The notes below the pieces were generated by a model. That model was not told the DNA's origin and searched no databases. It saw only the letters and a list, made by a program, of their open reading frames with translations. Positions 17,509 to 27,106 of a stretch of DNA of 64,000 nt are shown here, piece by piece; the first letter of the stretch is position 1; each line of letters opens with the position of its first letter. The DNA lies in assembly GCA_902725215.1 (NCBI GenBank), contig CACUVI010000023.1, positions 62,803-126,802 on the forward strand, in the 5' to 3' direction. The stretch is from Rhodospirillaceae bacterium LM-1. GTDB taxonomy: Bacteria; Pseudomonadota; Alphaproteobacteria; Rhodospirillales; WMHbin7. A program made the translations under genes and the position numbers.

Positions 17509-18726
17509 ATGCAGCCGGGGAAACTTGATCCCTATGTGGCGACGTTGAATGGGCTGGTGACGCAGGTGTTTGGCGATTTAACCGTTACTCAGCTTCAGGA
17601 CCTGCTGTTCTTCCACCAGCATACGCCGCTGGTGGCGCGCAGGCGCGCCATGTTGATCATCTCTCGCGCGCGCATGGTGGCGGCGGTGTTCGCCCTTTTG
17701 ACGCCGGTCTGGATTGCCGTTGATATCATCATTTTCGGCTGGCCTTTGTGGGCCGAGTTGGCTGGTTTGCGTCTGTTGGCGACGGCTGCCTTCGCGGCGC
17801 TGGCTTTCGGTTTTCGCAGTTCGGAAAGCATCGGAGCCGCGCATCGTTCTCTGACATGGCTATTGGCCGTTCCAACGCTGTTCTTCCTGATCTCGCATCC
17901 GTTGCTCAGCCATTCCGAATTGTCGGGACCGGCGGCGGCGGTGGCGACCGGCTATGCCTTTCTGCCCTTCGTGATGGTGGCCGGTCTGTCGGTCTTTCCG
18001 ATCACGGTGATCGAGGGCGTGGTTTTCGCAGCCCCCATGATTCTGGCGCAGATCGCCGTGGCCTTTTACGGCGACATGAATCTGTTCTCCTTCAGCTCGC
18101 TTCTGGGCGCGCTGTGGCTGCTGGCCGTGCTGTCCACGGTGGCGACCCTGGCCGGGATGAGCCAGCTTCATTTCATGATGGCGCTGGTCAATCAGGCGTC
18201 GCATGATGGACTGACCAGCGGCTTTACAAGACGCGTCGGCGAGGAATTGTTCGAGCTGCAATTCGGCAACGCCGTTCGCACAGATACGCCGCTGTCCTGC
18301 GTCTTCATCGATCTGGATCATTTCAAGGCCATCAACGACAAATTCGGCCATGAGGAAGGCGACCGCAGTTTGCGCAAGGCATCCGAGGGCATTCGCAAAT
18401 GCCTGCGCCGGGGCGATGTGATGGTGCGCTGGGGCGGTGAGGAATTCGTCATCATCATGCCGCATACCGATTGCGCTGGCGCGTTGATTGCCGTTCAACG
18501 CATGCGCGCCGTCGGGATTGGAGAACGCCCCGATGGTCAGCCGCAAACGGCCAGCATCGGCATCGCCGAACGCAATGCCGACGGCTGCGCCGATTGGCAA
18601 GGCTTGGTCGAAAAGGCCGATCAGCGCATGTATGCGGCCAAACAGGCGGGACGCAACCGGATTTGCCTTTGCGGCGGCGAGATGGCGAGCGACGAAGCGC
18701 CCTTGGCCGATCTTCCGGGGCAGTAG
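17509..18726 (+). CDS. Membrane-bound diguanylate cyclase (GGDEF domain)
   Basis: 405-aa enzyme making cyclic di-GMP from GTP. The first ~220 residues contain about five to six membrane segments and no recognised sensor domain. The C-terminal GGDEF domain is intact: 'CVFIDLDHFKAINDKFGHEEGD' (Mg-binding Asp), 'RWGGEEFVIIMPHT' as the active-site loop, and 'YAAKQAGRNRI'. An RxxD inhibitory site (RRGD) lies five residues before GGEEF, so product inhibition is expected. There is no EAL domain. The GGAAGGG ribosome site precedes the ATG at 17509. Signal sensed is unknown; control of motility by c-di-GMP would fit the flagellar genes here. Confidence 0.9.
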   Translation: MQPGKLDPYVATLNGLVTQVFGDLTVTQLQDLLFFHQHTPLVARRRAMLIISRARMVAAVFALLTPVWIAVDIIIFGWPLWAELAGLRLLATAAFAALAFGFRSSESIGAAHRSLTWLLAVPTLFFLISHPLLSHSELSGPAAAVATGYAFLPFVMVAGLSVFPITVIEGVVFAAPMILAQIAVAFYGDMNLFSFSSLLGALWLLAVLSTVATLAGMSQLHFMMALVNQASHDGLTSGFTRRVGEELFELQFGNAVRTDTPLSCVFIDLDHFKAINDKFGHEEGDRSLRKASEGIRKCLRRGDVMVRWGGEEFVIIMPHTDCAGALIAVQRMRAVGIGERPDGQPQTASIGIAERNADGCADWQGLVEKADQRMYAAKQAGRNRICLCGGEMASDEAPLADLPGQ

Positions 18727-18728
18727 CC

Positions 18729-19409
18729 CTATTTTTTTCTGAGAATGTTCACGCGGGTTGGCTGCTGGAATTCCCAGCCGCGTTCCGACTTGCGCCCCAG
18801 GCGTTCGAACGATTCTTGCAAAGCGGCTTGCATGCCATCGACGATTTGGGCGCGTTCATGGTTGGCGCTGACGATGCGGTCGCGGAAGGTTTTGTAATCC
18901 GCCATCGTCATCGGATGTAAAAAGACATGCTCGCTTTCCGGCGAAAGACCGTGCTTGCCTGACGCCATCAAGGTTTCATAGGCCTGCCTGCGCACCTCGG
19001 TTTCGTCATCGACCGGTTTGGCCAGCTCGAAAAAAGCGCCAGCGGCGACGGGTTCCGAGATATAGGCCATGCCGCCATGCTTCAGCACGCGGGCCGTCTC
19101 GGCCATTGCCCGTTCCATCATATCCGGCGGCACGTGATGCAGGCTGTTGAAGAAAACGATCAGATCAGCCGAGGCGTCGGTAAAGGGCATGTTTTCCGCC
19201 TTGGCATCGACGTAATCCTCGTCCCCCGCCTTGTCGCTCGCCAGGGCCTTCGCCAACTGCTGGGGCTGGCATTCAAGGCCGGTCACAGAAGCGCCCCTGG
19301 CCGTCATCAGGCGGGTCAGGTTGCCGTCGCCGCAACCGACGTCGAGCACGCGCTTGCCGGACAGCTCGATCAAGTCTTCCAGAACGTCGCTGGCCCGTTT
19401 GACAATCAT
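18729..19409 (-). CDS. Class I SAM-dependent methyltransferase
   Basis: 226-aa methyltransferase of unknown substrate. The SAM motif I is 'VLDVGCGDGNLTRLM' (near residue 20), followed by 'VTGLECQPQQL', the acidic 'YVDAKAENMPF' and 'ADLIVFFNSLHHVP' (motif IV) and 'VLKHGGMAYISEPV'. It begins at the ATG at 19409, overlapping the glk stop as ATGA, so it is the third gene of glgA-glk-methyltransferase. The similarity is to UbiE/Methyltransf_11 type enzymes acting on small molecules. Nothing in the sequence links it directly to glycogen. Confidence 0.75.
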   Translation of the reverse strand: MIVKRASDVLEDLIELSGKRVLDVGCGDGNLTRLMTARGASVTGLECQPQQLAKALASDKAGDEDYVDAKAENMPFTDASADLIVFFNSLHHVPPDMMERAMAETARVLKHGGMAYISEPVAAGAFFELAKPVDDETEVRRQAYETLMASGKHGLSPESEHVFLHPMTMADYKTFRDRIVSANHERAQIVDGMQAALQESFERLGRKSERGWEFQQPTRVNILRKK

Positions 19410-20365
19410 GGCGCCGCCTCGATCGGCAGATTGCCCAGCCCCAGAAAGGCGGGCAGGGGGTGAACGACCAAATTGACCGGAATGGATGCCAAGTAATCGC
19501 GATAGCGACCCTTGTCGGTAAAGCGCGTCATCAAGGGCGAGGCCTTCAGCCGCTCGGCGCCCAGACGAGGCAAAATGCCGCCCGCCAGATAAAGGCCGCC
19601 GAACGCGCCAAGCGTCAGCGCCAAGTTCGAAGCCGTCGTGCCCAGGAAGGCCAGCAGCAAATCCAGAGCCTCGGAACAGACCGGACAATCGCCGTTCTGG
19701 GCCTTTTCGGCAATGTCGGCGGGCGTTCGCCGAATGGGGGGCCTGCCGTCCAGGCCATCTAGAATTTCCGCAAGCGTGACCAAGCCGGGACCCGAAATCA
19801 GCCTTTCCGCCGAACAGTGGCCAAACTGTTTTTGCGCTTGATTGACGACGGCGAATTCGCGCTCGGTGCGCGCCGACAAGGTTGCGTGGCCGCCTTCGCC
19901 CGCGATGGGCACCCATCGTCCCTTGCCATCGGGCAACAGACCCGACACGCCAAGACCGGTGCCGGGACCAATGACGGCGATGGGGGCGTTCTTGACGCCC
20001 TTCGCGTCGTTGAGCGGCAAAGCGCTTTCCTCTGGCAAATGCGGCAAGCCCAGGGCCAGAGCGGTAAAGTCGTTCAGGAATTTGACGCGCTTGACGTTCA
20101 GGCGTCGCGCCACCTCGGCCTGGCTGAAGGCCCAGTGGTTGTTGGTGATGTCGATCCAGTCGCCGGTGACGGCGGCGGCGACGGCAAAGGCCGCTTCGTC
20201 GAAGCTGGCGCCTTGACCGTTCTTGGACAGGTAATCCTGTGCCGCTTCGATGATGCTGGGATAATCGGCGCAGTGGAAACTTTCCGGTTCGGTCAGCAGC
20301 TTCGATCCGGCAACCACGGCGAAACGCACATTGGTGCCGCCCACATCGGCGATCAGTCGGCTCAT
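19406..20365 (-). CDS. glk: Glucokinase
   Basis: Phosphorylates glucose to glucose 6-phosphate with ATP (319 aa). The proteobacterial Glk pattern is clear: 'LIADVGGTNVRFAV' (phosphate 1), 'FLNDFTALALGLP' with the catalytic Asp (near residue 100), 'VIGPGTGLGVSGLLPD', 'AGEGGHATLSARTERE' and the late 'GGLYLAGGILPRLG' (adenosine). The start at 20365 overlaps the glgA stop (ATGA). Co-transcription with glgA couples glucose phosphorylation to glycogen turnover. Confidence 0.92.
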   Translation of the reverse strand: MSRLIADVGGTNVRFAVVAGSKLLTEPESFHCADYPSIIEAAQDYLSKNGQGASFDEAAFAVAAAVTGDWIDITNNHWAFSQAEVARRLNVKRVKFLNDFTALALGLPHLPEESALPLNDAKGVKNAPIAVIGPGTGLGVSGLLPDGKGRWVPIAGEGGHATLSARTEREFAVVNQAQKQFGHCSAERLISGPGLVTLAEILDGLDGRPPIRRTPADIAEKAQNGDCPVCSEALDLLLAFLGTTASNLALTLGAFGGLYLAGGILPRLGAERLKASPLMTRFTDKGRYRDYLASIPVNLVVHPLPAFLGLGNLPIEAAP

Positions 20366-21825
20366 GCCCCCCCCCCTTCCCGCAGCAGGCCGGAATAAAG
20401 GTCGATGTAATGGCTGGCCGATTGCTTCCAACTGAAATCGAGGGCCGCGTTGCCAGCCGCGATGCGGTTCCATTCCACCTTGTCCTTGAACAGGGCAAGG
20501 GCGCGCAGAACGGCGCGGCGCAATTCCTGCGGGCTTGTTTCCTCGATGACGAAGCCTCTTCCCGCGTTCAGCGGACCCTCTAGCTCGAAATCGACCACCG
20601 TGTCGGCCAGGCCGCCCGTGGCGTTGACGATGGGAATCGTGCCGTATTTGAGCGCGTACATCTGCGTCAGCCCGCAAGGCTCCATGCGCGACGGCATCAG
20701 AAAAACATCGGCGCCCGCCATGATGCGATGCGCCAAAGGTTCGGAATATCCGATATGCAGCGCCATGTGGTGCGAATGGCGGTCGGCCAGTTCCGTGAAG
20801 CCGGTTTCGAACAAAGCGTCGCCCGAACCAAGCCCCGCGAACTGGCAATGCTGGTTCATCAGAAGATCGGGCAGACAATTGATGACCAAATCCATTCCCT
20901 TGTGATCGTTCAGGCGGCTGATGACCGCCATCAGCAGGCGTCCCGGCTGCATGGGCAGCCCCAGTTCGCGCTGAAGCGCCGCCTTGTTCTTGGCCTTGCC
21001 CTGCATGTCGCCCGGCTGGAAATGCTGGGTCAGATATGGATCGCTGGCCGGATTCCAGATGGCGTCGTCGATGCCGTTCAGAATGCCGTGCAGATCCTTC
21101 GCGCGCGCCGTCAGCAATCCCTCGAAGCCGCAACCCTGCGCCGAATTTTGAATCTGGCGGGCATAGGTGGGGCTGACCGTGGTGATCTTGTCGGAATACC
21201 AGCAGCCCGCCTTCAGAAACGAGACATTGCCGTAATATTCCAGCCCATCTGGCTGAAAACTCAGGGCGGGCAGTTCCAGCTCGGTCAGAACGCTGGGATC
21301 GAAATTGCCCTGATAGGCGATGTTGTGAATGGTGAAAATGGTGCTGGGACGCGGCCCACCCCAGGCCGCGAGATAGGCGGGCGCCAAGCCAGCCTGCCAA
21401 TCGTGCCCGTGCAGAATGTCGGGCTGCCAGCCGATCAGGCTTTTGTCGGCGCATAGTCGGGCGGCTGTGTAGCTGAGAAGCCCGAAACGCTTGGCGTTGT
21501 CGGGCCAGTCCTTGCCGTCAGGTCCCAAATAGGGATTGCCCGCGCGTGCGTAAAGCTGCGGACAATCGATCAGCAGAAGGGGCAGATTGCTTCCCGCCAG
21601 CCGCCCTTCGATCAATCTTGCCGGTCCCGCCCCTAGGTGGTTTCCGAGATCGGCCACCACTTTGCGATGCGTTGCCGCTTCAAGCGCCGCCGGATAACCC
21701 GGCATGAGAAGGCGGACGTCGGTTTTAAGGCGGGCCAGGGCCAGGGGCAAAGCCCCGGCCACGTCGGCCAAGCCGCCGGTTTTGATCAGGGGAAAGACTT
21801 CGGACGAAACGAAAAGGACTCGCAT
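20362..21825 (-). CDS. glgA: Glycogen synthase (ADP-glucose)
   Basis: GT5 glycosyltransferase (487 aa) that elongates glycogen from ADP-glucose. N-terminal 'VSSEVFPLIKTGGLADVAGALP' contains the KTGGL ADP-glucose site; 'HGHDWQAGLAPAYL', 'IHNIAYQG' and the C-terminal 'PSRMEPCGLTQMYALKYGTIPIV' (nucleotide-sugar E-x7-E region) are all present. Length matches the family. First gene of a minus-strand operon and divergent from glgC across 163 bp, which should hold both promoters. Confidence 0.94.
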   Translation of the reverse strand: MRVLFVSSEVFPLIKTGGLADVAGALPLALARLKTDVRLLMPGYPAALEAATHRKVVADLGNHLGAGPARLIEGRLAGSNLPLLLIDCPQLYARAGNPYLGPDGKDWPDNAKRFGLLSYTAARLCADKSLIGWQPDILHGHDWQAGLAPAYLAAWGGPRPSTIFTIHNIAYQGNFDPSVLTELELPALSFQPDGLEYYGNVSFLKAGCWYSDKITTVSPTYARQIQNSAQGCGFEGLLTARAKDLHGILNGIDDAIWNPASDPYLTQHFQPGDMQGKAKNKAALQRELGLPMQPGRLLMAVISRLNDHKGMDLVINCLPDLLMNQHCQFAGLGSGDALFETGFTELADRHSHHMALHIGYSEPLAHRIMAGADVFLMPSRMEPCGLTQMYALKYGTIPIVNATGGLADTVVDFELEGPLNAGRGFVIEETSPQELRRAVLRALALFKDKVEWNRIAAGNAALDFSWKQSASHYIDLYSGLLREGGGA

Positions 21826-21988
21826 GTTCTGGAAAATATCCGATTAAGCGGCTTGAACCAAGGGATTCATGAAACTTTCGTCGAGATAAGGGTGTCGCCC
21901 GGCTTGTCGCAGACGGCCTTACGTGGCAATCTTGCGTCAACCGAGGGCCGCAGTCCGGATATCGAATTGGGATAGGAGAAGCCAAGGA

Positions 21989-23275
21989 ATGCCCTTTTCG
22001 TCAAGCAGCATGCATGCCACAAATCGAGACGTCACCCGCTTGGTCAACAACACCATGGCCCTGGTTCTGGCCGGGGGGCGCGGATCGCGTCTGAAAAACC
22101 TGACCGATTGGCGCGCCAAACCGGCGGTGCCCTTCGCGGGCAAGTTTCGCATCATCGACTTCACGCTGTCCAACTGCATCAATTCCGGCATTCGCCGCGT
22201 GGCTGTTCTGACCCAGTACAAGGCGCACAGCCTGATCCAGCATGTGCAGCGCGGTTGGGATTTCCTGCGCGCCGAGATCAACGAGTTCATCGAGGTCATG
22301 CCCGCCCAGCAACGCATGGTCGAGGGCAACTGGTATAAGGGAACGGCGGACGCCGTTTATCAGAATTTGGACATTCTGCGCAGCTATGCGCCGGAATATT
22401 TGATCATCCTGGCTGGCGATCACGTCTATAAGATGGATTACAGCAAGATGATCCTGGAACATGTGCTAAGGGGCGCTGATTGCACCGTGGCCTGTTTCGA
22501 AGTGCCCTTGGAAGAGGCCAGCGCCTTTGGGGTGATGGAGATCGACGAGCACAAGAACGTCGTCAGCTTCAAGGAGAAACCTGCCCATCCAGAACCAATG
22601 CCCGGCAAGACCGACCGCTGTCTGGTCAGCATGGGCATCTATGTCTTCAACACGCGCTTTCTTTTGGACCTTCTGGAATCCGATTCCGAACTGACGGGGT
22701 CGGATCACGATTTCGGCAAAGACATCATTCCCGGCCTGATCGGAAAGTCGAAAGTGGTGGCGCACTTCTTTCGCGATTCTTGCGTCATCGACGCGGTGCG
22801 CGAACCCTATTGGCGCGATGTGGGAACGCTGGATGCCTATTGGGACGCCAATATCGACCTGACCACGGTGACGCCCGCGCTCAATCTTTACGACACAAGC
22901 TGGCCGATCTGGACCTATCAGGCCCAGTTGCCCAGCGCCAAGTTCGTTTTCGATTCGGAAGATCGGCGCGGCATGGCGGTGGATGCGCTGGTTTCCGGCG
23001 GCTGCATCATCTCGGGCGCCACCGTGCGCCGCTCGCTCTTGTTCTCGAATGTCCGGGTCAATTCCTACGCCTATATCGAGGATGCCGTCATCCTGCCCGA
23101 TTGCGATATCGGCCGCAATGCCGTGCTGAAAAAGGTGATCCTTGATCGCGGCTGCCTGATTCCGCCGGGCCTCGTGGTGGGCGAAGACCCGGTTCTGGAC
23201 GCCAAGCGTTTCGAGCGCACGGAAAAGGGCGTGACCCTGGTCACCCGCGACATGCTGAAGGAATTGGAACTGTAA
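21989..23275 (+). CDS. glgC: Glucose-1-phosphate adenylyltransferase
   Basis: Makes ADP-glucose, the committed step of glycogen synthesis (428 aa). Visible motifs are '[20 protein letters not shown]' (nucleotide loop), '[19 protein letters not shown]', '[12 protein letters not shown]' (catalytic Asp) and '[10 protein letters not shown]', then a C-terminal left-handed beta-helix ('[20 protein letters not shown]'). The ATG at 21989 follows a GGAGAA ribosome site; the upstream in-frame extension is not conserved. It is divergent from glgA. Likely allosteric control by glycolytic intermediates is family knowledge. Confidence 0.95.
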   Translation: MPFSSSSMHATNRDVTRLVNNTMALVLAGGRGSRLKNLTDWRAKPAVPFAGKFRIIDFTLSNCINSGIRRVAVLTQYKAHSLIQHVQRGWDFLRAEINEFIEVMPAQQRMVEGNWYKGTADAVYQNLDILRSYAPEYLIILAGDHVYKMDYSKMILEHVLRGADCTVACFEVPLEEASAFGVMEIDEHKNVVSFKEKPAHPEPMPGKTDRCLVSMGIYVFNTRFLLDLLESDSELTGSDHDFGKDIIPGLIGKSKVVAHFFRDSCVIDAVREPYWRDVGTLDAYWDANIDLTTVTPALNLYDTSWPIWTYQAQLPSAKFVFDSEDRRGMAVDALVSGGCIISGATVRRSLLFSNVRVNSYAYIEDAVILPDCDIGRNAVLKKVILDRGCLIPPGLVVGEDPVLDAKRFERTEKGVTLVTRDMLKELEL

Positions 23276-23291
23276 CGAAGCCGATAAAAGG

Positions 23292-24575
23292 CTACACACA
23301 TTTCCTGATATAGGGCTTGTTGGCTTCCCATAGCTCGTCGAGAATTTTCACGGCGGCGTCGGTCGAATTGATCACCGGGTCGATCAGCAGGGCTTCCAGC
23401 GCCATTTCTTTCGAGGCGTGAACAGCGGCTTCCACCGCCAATTGCTGGACGCTGGCCTGCATGGTCATCAGCTTGGCGATGGGGTCGGGCAGGGGTCCCA
23501 AGGAAACGGGATGCAAGCCCGCGGCATCGGCCAGGATGGGCACTTCAACGGCAAGGTCGGCGGGCAGATTGGGAATGACCCCTCGATTGTAAACGATGCC
23601 GGATTCGATCATGCGCTTTTGATTGTGCATGACGCTTTCGATGACGGCGATGCCGCGTTCGCCCGAAGTCGTGCCCCACTCGTCGGGGGCGGGCTGCTTT
23701 CCAGACACCACATCGTCGATGATGCCTTGCAGCTTCACGCGCCATTTGTCCTCGCCGTCGAAATCGAAGCCTTTTTCGCCGCCTTCATAGCCATAGGGGA
23801 TGTATTCGCCCATATGGTCGTCGCTACAGGTGATCCAGTGGCCGAAGGCGCGCATCATCTTGCGGGTCAGCGGCTGAAGCGAGGGATCGTGCGTCTTGTC
23901 CTTTTCCAGCAGCAAAGGATACATGTCCTTGCCGGTTTCGCGGTCGTGGATTTTCATGACGCACTGGAAGTGGTTGAGGCCAGCGGCCCAAAGGTCCAGC
24001 GTTTCCGGATTATCAAGCCCCAAAATGGTGCCGATATACCAACGGGCCAGGAAGATGCCGTGACACATGCCCATCGAGCGGATGGGGCTGTATTTTCCCA
24101 AGGCAAGCACAATGCGGCTTTCGGGATTCGAATAATTCAGGAAGAAGGCGTTGGGGCACAGCTCCTCCATGTCGCGCACGAAGTCGAAGATCAGCGGCAG
24201 GGTTCGCATGGTGAAGAACAGGCCGCCCGGTCCGCCATTCTCGCCCAAAGTGTGGCGGATGCCGTATTTCCGGGGCACTTCGAAATCCATCCGCCACAGG
24301 CGCGTGCGGTCGATGGCCACGGAATTGAGGACGAAATTCGCCCCATTCAAGGCGGCGCGCCGGTCGGTGGTGCGCTCGATGATCATGCCCGTCCCGCGTT
24401 CCTTGTTCATTTTTTGGGCCAGCCCAAACATGCGCTCAAGCGTTTCGGGGTTGGTATCGACCAATGTCAGCGTGCTGCCCGCCAACTGCTTGCTTAGAAA
24501 CATGTCGCGGAAGAGGTGAACGCCGAACGAGGCGCTGCCAGCGCCGATGAAAACGATCTTGCAGGTGTTGGTCAT
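23292..24575 (-). CDS. GH4 family alpha-glycosidase (NAD- and metal-dependent)
   Basis: 427-aa glycoside hydrolase of family 4, which uses an NAD-mediated oxidation-elimination mechanism and a divalent metal bound by Cys and His. The N-terminal dinucleotide fold is '[18 protein letters not shown]', followed by '[16 protein letters not shown]', 'GMCHGIF' (the Cys-His metal motif) and 'GLNHF'. No signal peptide, so it acts in the cytoplasm. The CHG form is common in alpha-glucosidases and alpha-galactosidases of GH4; exact sugar is uncertain. It converges on glgC with a 16-bp gap. Confidence 0.85.
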   Translation of the reverse strand: MTNTCKIVFIGAGSASFGVHLFRDMFLSKQLAGSTLTLVDTNPETLERMFGLAQKMNKERGTGMIIERTTDRRAALNGANFVLNSVAIDRTRLWRMDFEVPRKYGIRHTLGENGGPGGLFFTMRTLPLIFDFVRDMEELCPNAFFLNYSNPESRIVLALGKYSPIRSMGMCHGIFLARWYIGTILGLDNPETLDLWAAGLNHFQCVMKIHDRETGKDMYPLLLEKDKTHDPSLQPLTRKMMRAFGHWITCSDDHMGEYIPYGYEGGEKGFDFDGEDKWRVKLQGIIDDVVSGKQPAPDEWGTTSGERGIAVIESVMHNQKRMIESGIVYNRGVIPNLPADLAVEVPILADAAGLHPVSLGPLPDPIAKLMTMQASVQQLAVEAAVHASKEMALEALLIDPVINSTDAAVKILDELWEANKPYIRKCV

Positions 24576-24660
24576 GCGGGGCCTCGAACGACAAAGGGGA
24601 GCGTAACTCGGTCCACTGTATCACAAAATCCCGATATTGCCCGAGGGTGAAAAACCCCTC

Positions 24661-24700
24661 TTGACACTTCGGGGGTGACTGAATGAATATCCATTCAGTC
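24661..24700 (+). promoter_or_regulatory. Promoter and TetR-type operator of the catabolic operon
   Basis: A perfect TTGACA (24661-24666) is followed by a dyad GACTGAATG (24677-24685), AATATC, CATTCAGTC (24692-24700), which covers the expected -10 region. The 18-bp core TGAATGAATATCCATTCA differs at two positions from the palindrome upstream of tetR at 30594-30611. This is the expected geometry for repression by the TetR protein encoded at 30657. Confidence 0.7.
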
Positions 24701-24737
24701 AAGGAACGCCCCCCCCGACGATCAGGAGAGAGCCTGA

Positions 24738-25508
24738 ATGGCCGCCGCCTTTCTGACCCTTAAGGAACAGGGCAAGATCGCCCTGCTGACGCTGGACCAC
24801 GCGCCGGTCAATGCGCTGGGCACCGGCATGATCGCTGCCCTGCATCAGGCCATGGACAGGGTAGAGGTGTCGGGCGAGATTTCCGTTCTGCACATCAAAA
24901 GCGCGCTCAAGGTGTTTTGCGCCGGGGCCAATCTGGCGGAAATGCGAGCCAATTTCGTCGATCCCACGCGCATCGGCCAGCAGGTCGAGGACATCCGCAA
25001 CATTCAGAAGGTGCTCAAACGCATCGAGACCTTGCCTGTGGTGACGGTGGCGGAAATTTCCGGGGCCGCCATGGGCGGCGGGCTTGAGATGGCGCTGTCT
25101 TGCGATCTGCGCGTGGCCGCCAATGAAGCCAAGCTGGCCCTGCCGGAAACCAATCTGGGCCTCATCCCCGGCGCAGGCGGCACGCAACGTCTGACCCGTT
25201 TGGTCGGAGCACCCGCAGCCAAGCGCCTGATTCTGGGAGCCGAGATCATGGATGGCCAAACGGCCTTGGCGCTGGGCGTCGTTCAATGGGCCGTGCCGCG
25301 CGCCGAACTGGCGGCCTATGCCGAAAGTCTGGTTCAGCGTTTGGCGGCCTTGCCCAAATCGGCTTTGTCGCAGGCCAAACACTGCATCGGCGCAGCCTTC
25401 GATCCTTCGCGCGACGGCTATGAAGAAGAGCTTGAGGCGACGCGCCGCCTGTTATCCGAAACCGAGACCCGGCAAAGGGTCGAGGCCTTTCTCAGCAAGG
25501 AGAAGTAA
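24738..25508 (+). CDS. Enoyl-CoA hydratase
   Basis: 256-aa crotonase that should add water across an alpha,beta-double bond of a CoA ester. Both catalytic glutamates are present, in 'MGGGLEMALSCDLRVAA' and 'LALPETNLGLIPGAGGTQRL', with the oxyanion-hole segment 'FCAGANLAEM'. First gene of a plus-strand operon, preceded by AGGAGAG and the TetR-type operator, and followed by the SDR after 2 bp. Specific substrate unknown. Confidence 0.85.
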   Translation: MAAAFLTLKEQGKIALLTLDHAPVNALGTGMIAALHQAMDRVEVSGEISVLHIKSALKVFCAGANLAEMRANFVDPTRIGQQVEDIRNIQKVLKRIETLPVVTVAEISGAAMGGGLEMALSCDLRVAANEAKLALPETNLGLIPGAGGTQRLTRLVGAPAAKRLILGAEIMDGQTALALGVVQWAVPRAELAAYAESLVQRLAALPKSALSQAKHCIGAAFDPSRDGYEEELEATRRLLSETETRQRVEAFLSKEK

Positions 25509-25510
25509 GA

Positions 25511-26251
25511 ATGAAATTCGACGGTAAAATCGTTCTGGTGGCGGGCGGTGCTTCTGGCATCGGTTTCGCGACGGTCGAAGGCTTTGCGGCCTTGGGCGCC
25601 GAGGTCTATCTGGGCGACTTGAATGAAGAGGCGGGCCAGAAGGCTGCCGCTTCGGTCGCTGGCGGCAAGGTGCATTTCGTCAAGCTGGATGTGACCGACA
25701 AGGCCTCGATCGCGCAATGCCGCGACCGCATCTTGAAAGAGAAGGGGCGCATCGACGTGCTGGCCAATGTGGCGGGTTGGGGCCATATCCAGCCCTTCGT
25801 GGAGAATTCCGACGAGTTCATCGAGAAGGTGGTGAAGCTGAATCTGATGGGGCCGGTCGAAATGTCCCGCGCCTTCTTTCCCACCATGATCGAGCAGAAG
25901 TCGGGCAAGATCGTGATCGTGTCATCCGATGCCGGGCGCGTGGGCAGTTTGGGCGAAAGCGTCTATTCGGGCGCTAAGGGCGGCGCCATATCCTTCACCA
26001 AGTCGCTGGCCCGCGAAGGGGCGCGTCACAACATCCAGGTCAATTGCGTTTGCCCGGGTCCCACCGACACGCCGCTTTTGCGTTCGGAACCCGAGAAGTT
26101 TTTGGAAGCCTTCCTGAAGGCCATTCCGATGCGCCGTTTCGGCAAGCCTTCCGAAGTGGCCGACGCCATCATCTTCATGGCCAGCAACCGCGCCGACTAC
26201 ATCACCGGACAGGTGTTGAGCGTCAATGGCGGTCTGGTCATACCCGGTTGA
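25511..26251 (+). CDS. Short-chain dehydrogenase, BadH-like
   Basis: 246-aa SDR with the NAD fold 'VLVAGGASGIGFATVEGFAA' and catalytic Ser-Tyr-Lys ('VSSDAGRVGSLGESVYSGAKGG'). The C-terminal part 'CVCPGPTDTPLL', 'KAIPMRRFGKPSEVADAI' and 'ITGQVLSVNGGL' closely follows 2-hydroxycyclohexanecarboxyl-CoA dehydrogenase (BadH) as I remember it, so oxidation of a ring or branched 3-hydroxyacyl-CoA is likely. Second gene of the operon. Generic FabG-like SDRs share part of this pattern, so substrate is inference. Confidence 0.75.
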   Translation: MKFDGKIVLVAGGASGIGFATVEGFAALGAEVYLGDLNEEAGQKAAASVAGGKVHFVKLDVTDKASIAQCRDRILKEKGRIDVLANVAGWGHIQPFVENSDEFIEKVVKLNLMGPVEMSRAFFPTMIEQKSGKIVIVSSDAGRVGSLGESVYSGAKGGAISFTKSLAREGARHNIQVNCVCPGPTDTPLLRSEPEKFLEAFLKAIPMRRFGKPSEVADAIIFMASNRADYITGQVLSVNGGLVIPG

Positions 26252-26278
26252 TATTCATTTGAAGAGAGGAAACAGAAC

Positions 26279-27106
26279 ATGTCGTTGATGAAGAAGCTGC
26301 CCGTCAGCCATTTCAAGCCCAAACATTTCGGCTGGTCGGTCGAGGGCAAGGTGGCCACCATCACCTTGAACCGGCCAGAGAAAAAGAACCCGCTGACCTT
26401 CGAATCCTACGGCGAATTGCGCGACACCTTGCGCGACTTGGTCTATTGCCCCGACATCAAGTCGCTGGTCATCACCGGCGAGGGCGGAAATTTCTGTTCG
26501 GGCGGCGACGTGCATGAAATCATCGGCCCGCTGGTCAAGATGGACATGCCCGAGCTTCTCGACTTCACCCGCATGACCGGCGACGTGGTCAAGGCGATGA
26601 AGGCCGCTCCCCAGACCATCATCGCCGCCATCGACGGCATTTGCGCGGGGGCTGGCACCATGCTGGCCTGCGGCGCCGACATCCGCTATGGAACGCCCAA
26701 GAGCAAGGTGGCCTTCCTGTTCGTTCGCGTGGGCTTGGCGGGTGCTGACATGGGCGCATGCACGCTTCTGCCCCGCATCGTCGGCCTGGGCCGCGCCACC
26801 GAATTGCTGATGACGGGCCGCGCCATGCCGGGCGAGGAAGCCGAACGCATGGGCTTCTACAATGCCCTCTTCACCTCAGAGGAGGTGTTGGCCAAGGCCC
26901 AAGACATGGCCAAGTCGCTGGCGGAAGGCCCGACCTTCGGACATGCCATGACCAAGAAGATGATCGTTCAGGAATGGAACGCGGGTCTCGACGAATGCAT
27001 CGAGGCCGAAGCCCAGGCCCAGTCGATCTGCATGCAGACGAAAGACTTCGAACGCGCCTATAATGCCTTCGTGATCAAGCAGACGCCAAAATTCGAAGGT
27101 GATTGA
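26279..27106 (+). CDS. Crotonase-family protein lacking the hydratase glutamates
   Basis: 275 aa. The crotonase fold is clear ('[19 protein letters not shown]', '[12 protein letters not shown]', '[19 protein letters not shown]'). At the two places where hydratases carry catalytic Glu it has 'GAGTMLA' and '[18 protein letters not shown]' without Glu; an Asp in GADMG is the candidate acid/base. Such proteins catalyse isomerisation, hydrolysis or ring opening rather than simple hydration. A related protein, BadI, opens the 2-ketocyclohexane ring next to BadH in Rhodopseudomonas. It sits directly between the BadH-like SDR and the acyl-CoA dehydrogenase. Its stop overlaps the next ATG by one base (TGATG). 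Confidence 0.75.
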   Translation: MSLMKKLPVSHFKPKHFGWSVEGKVATITLNRPEKKNPLTFESYGELRDTLRDLVYCPDIKSLVITGEGGNFCSGGDVHEIIGPLVKMDMPELLDFTRMTGDVVKAMKAAPQTIIAAIDGICAGAGTMLACGADIRYGTPKSKVAFLFVRVGLAGADMGACTLLPRIVGLGRATELLMTGRAMPGEEAERMGFYNALFTSEEVLAKAQDMAKSLAEGPTFGHAMTKKMIVQEWNAGLDECIEAEAQAQSICMQTKDFERAYNAFVIKQTPKFEGD

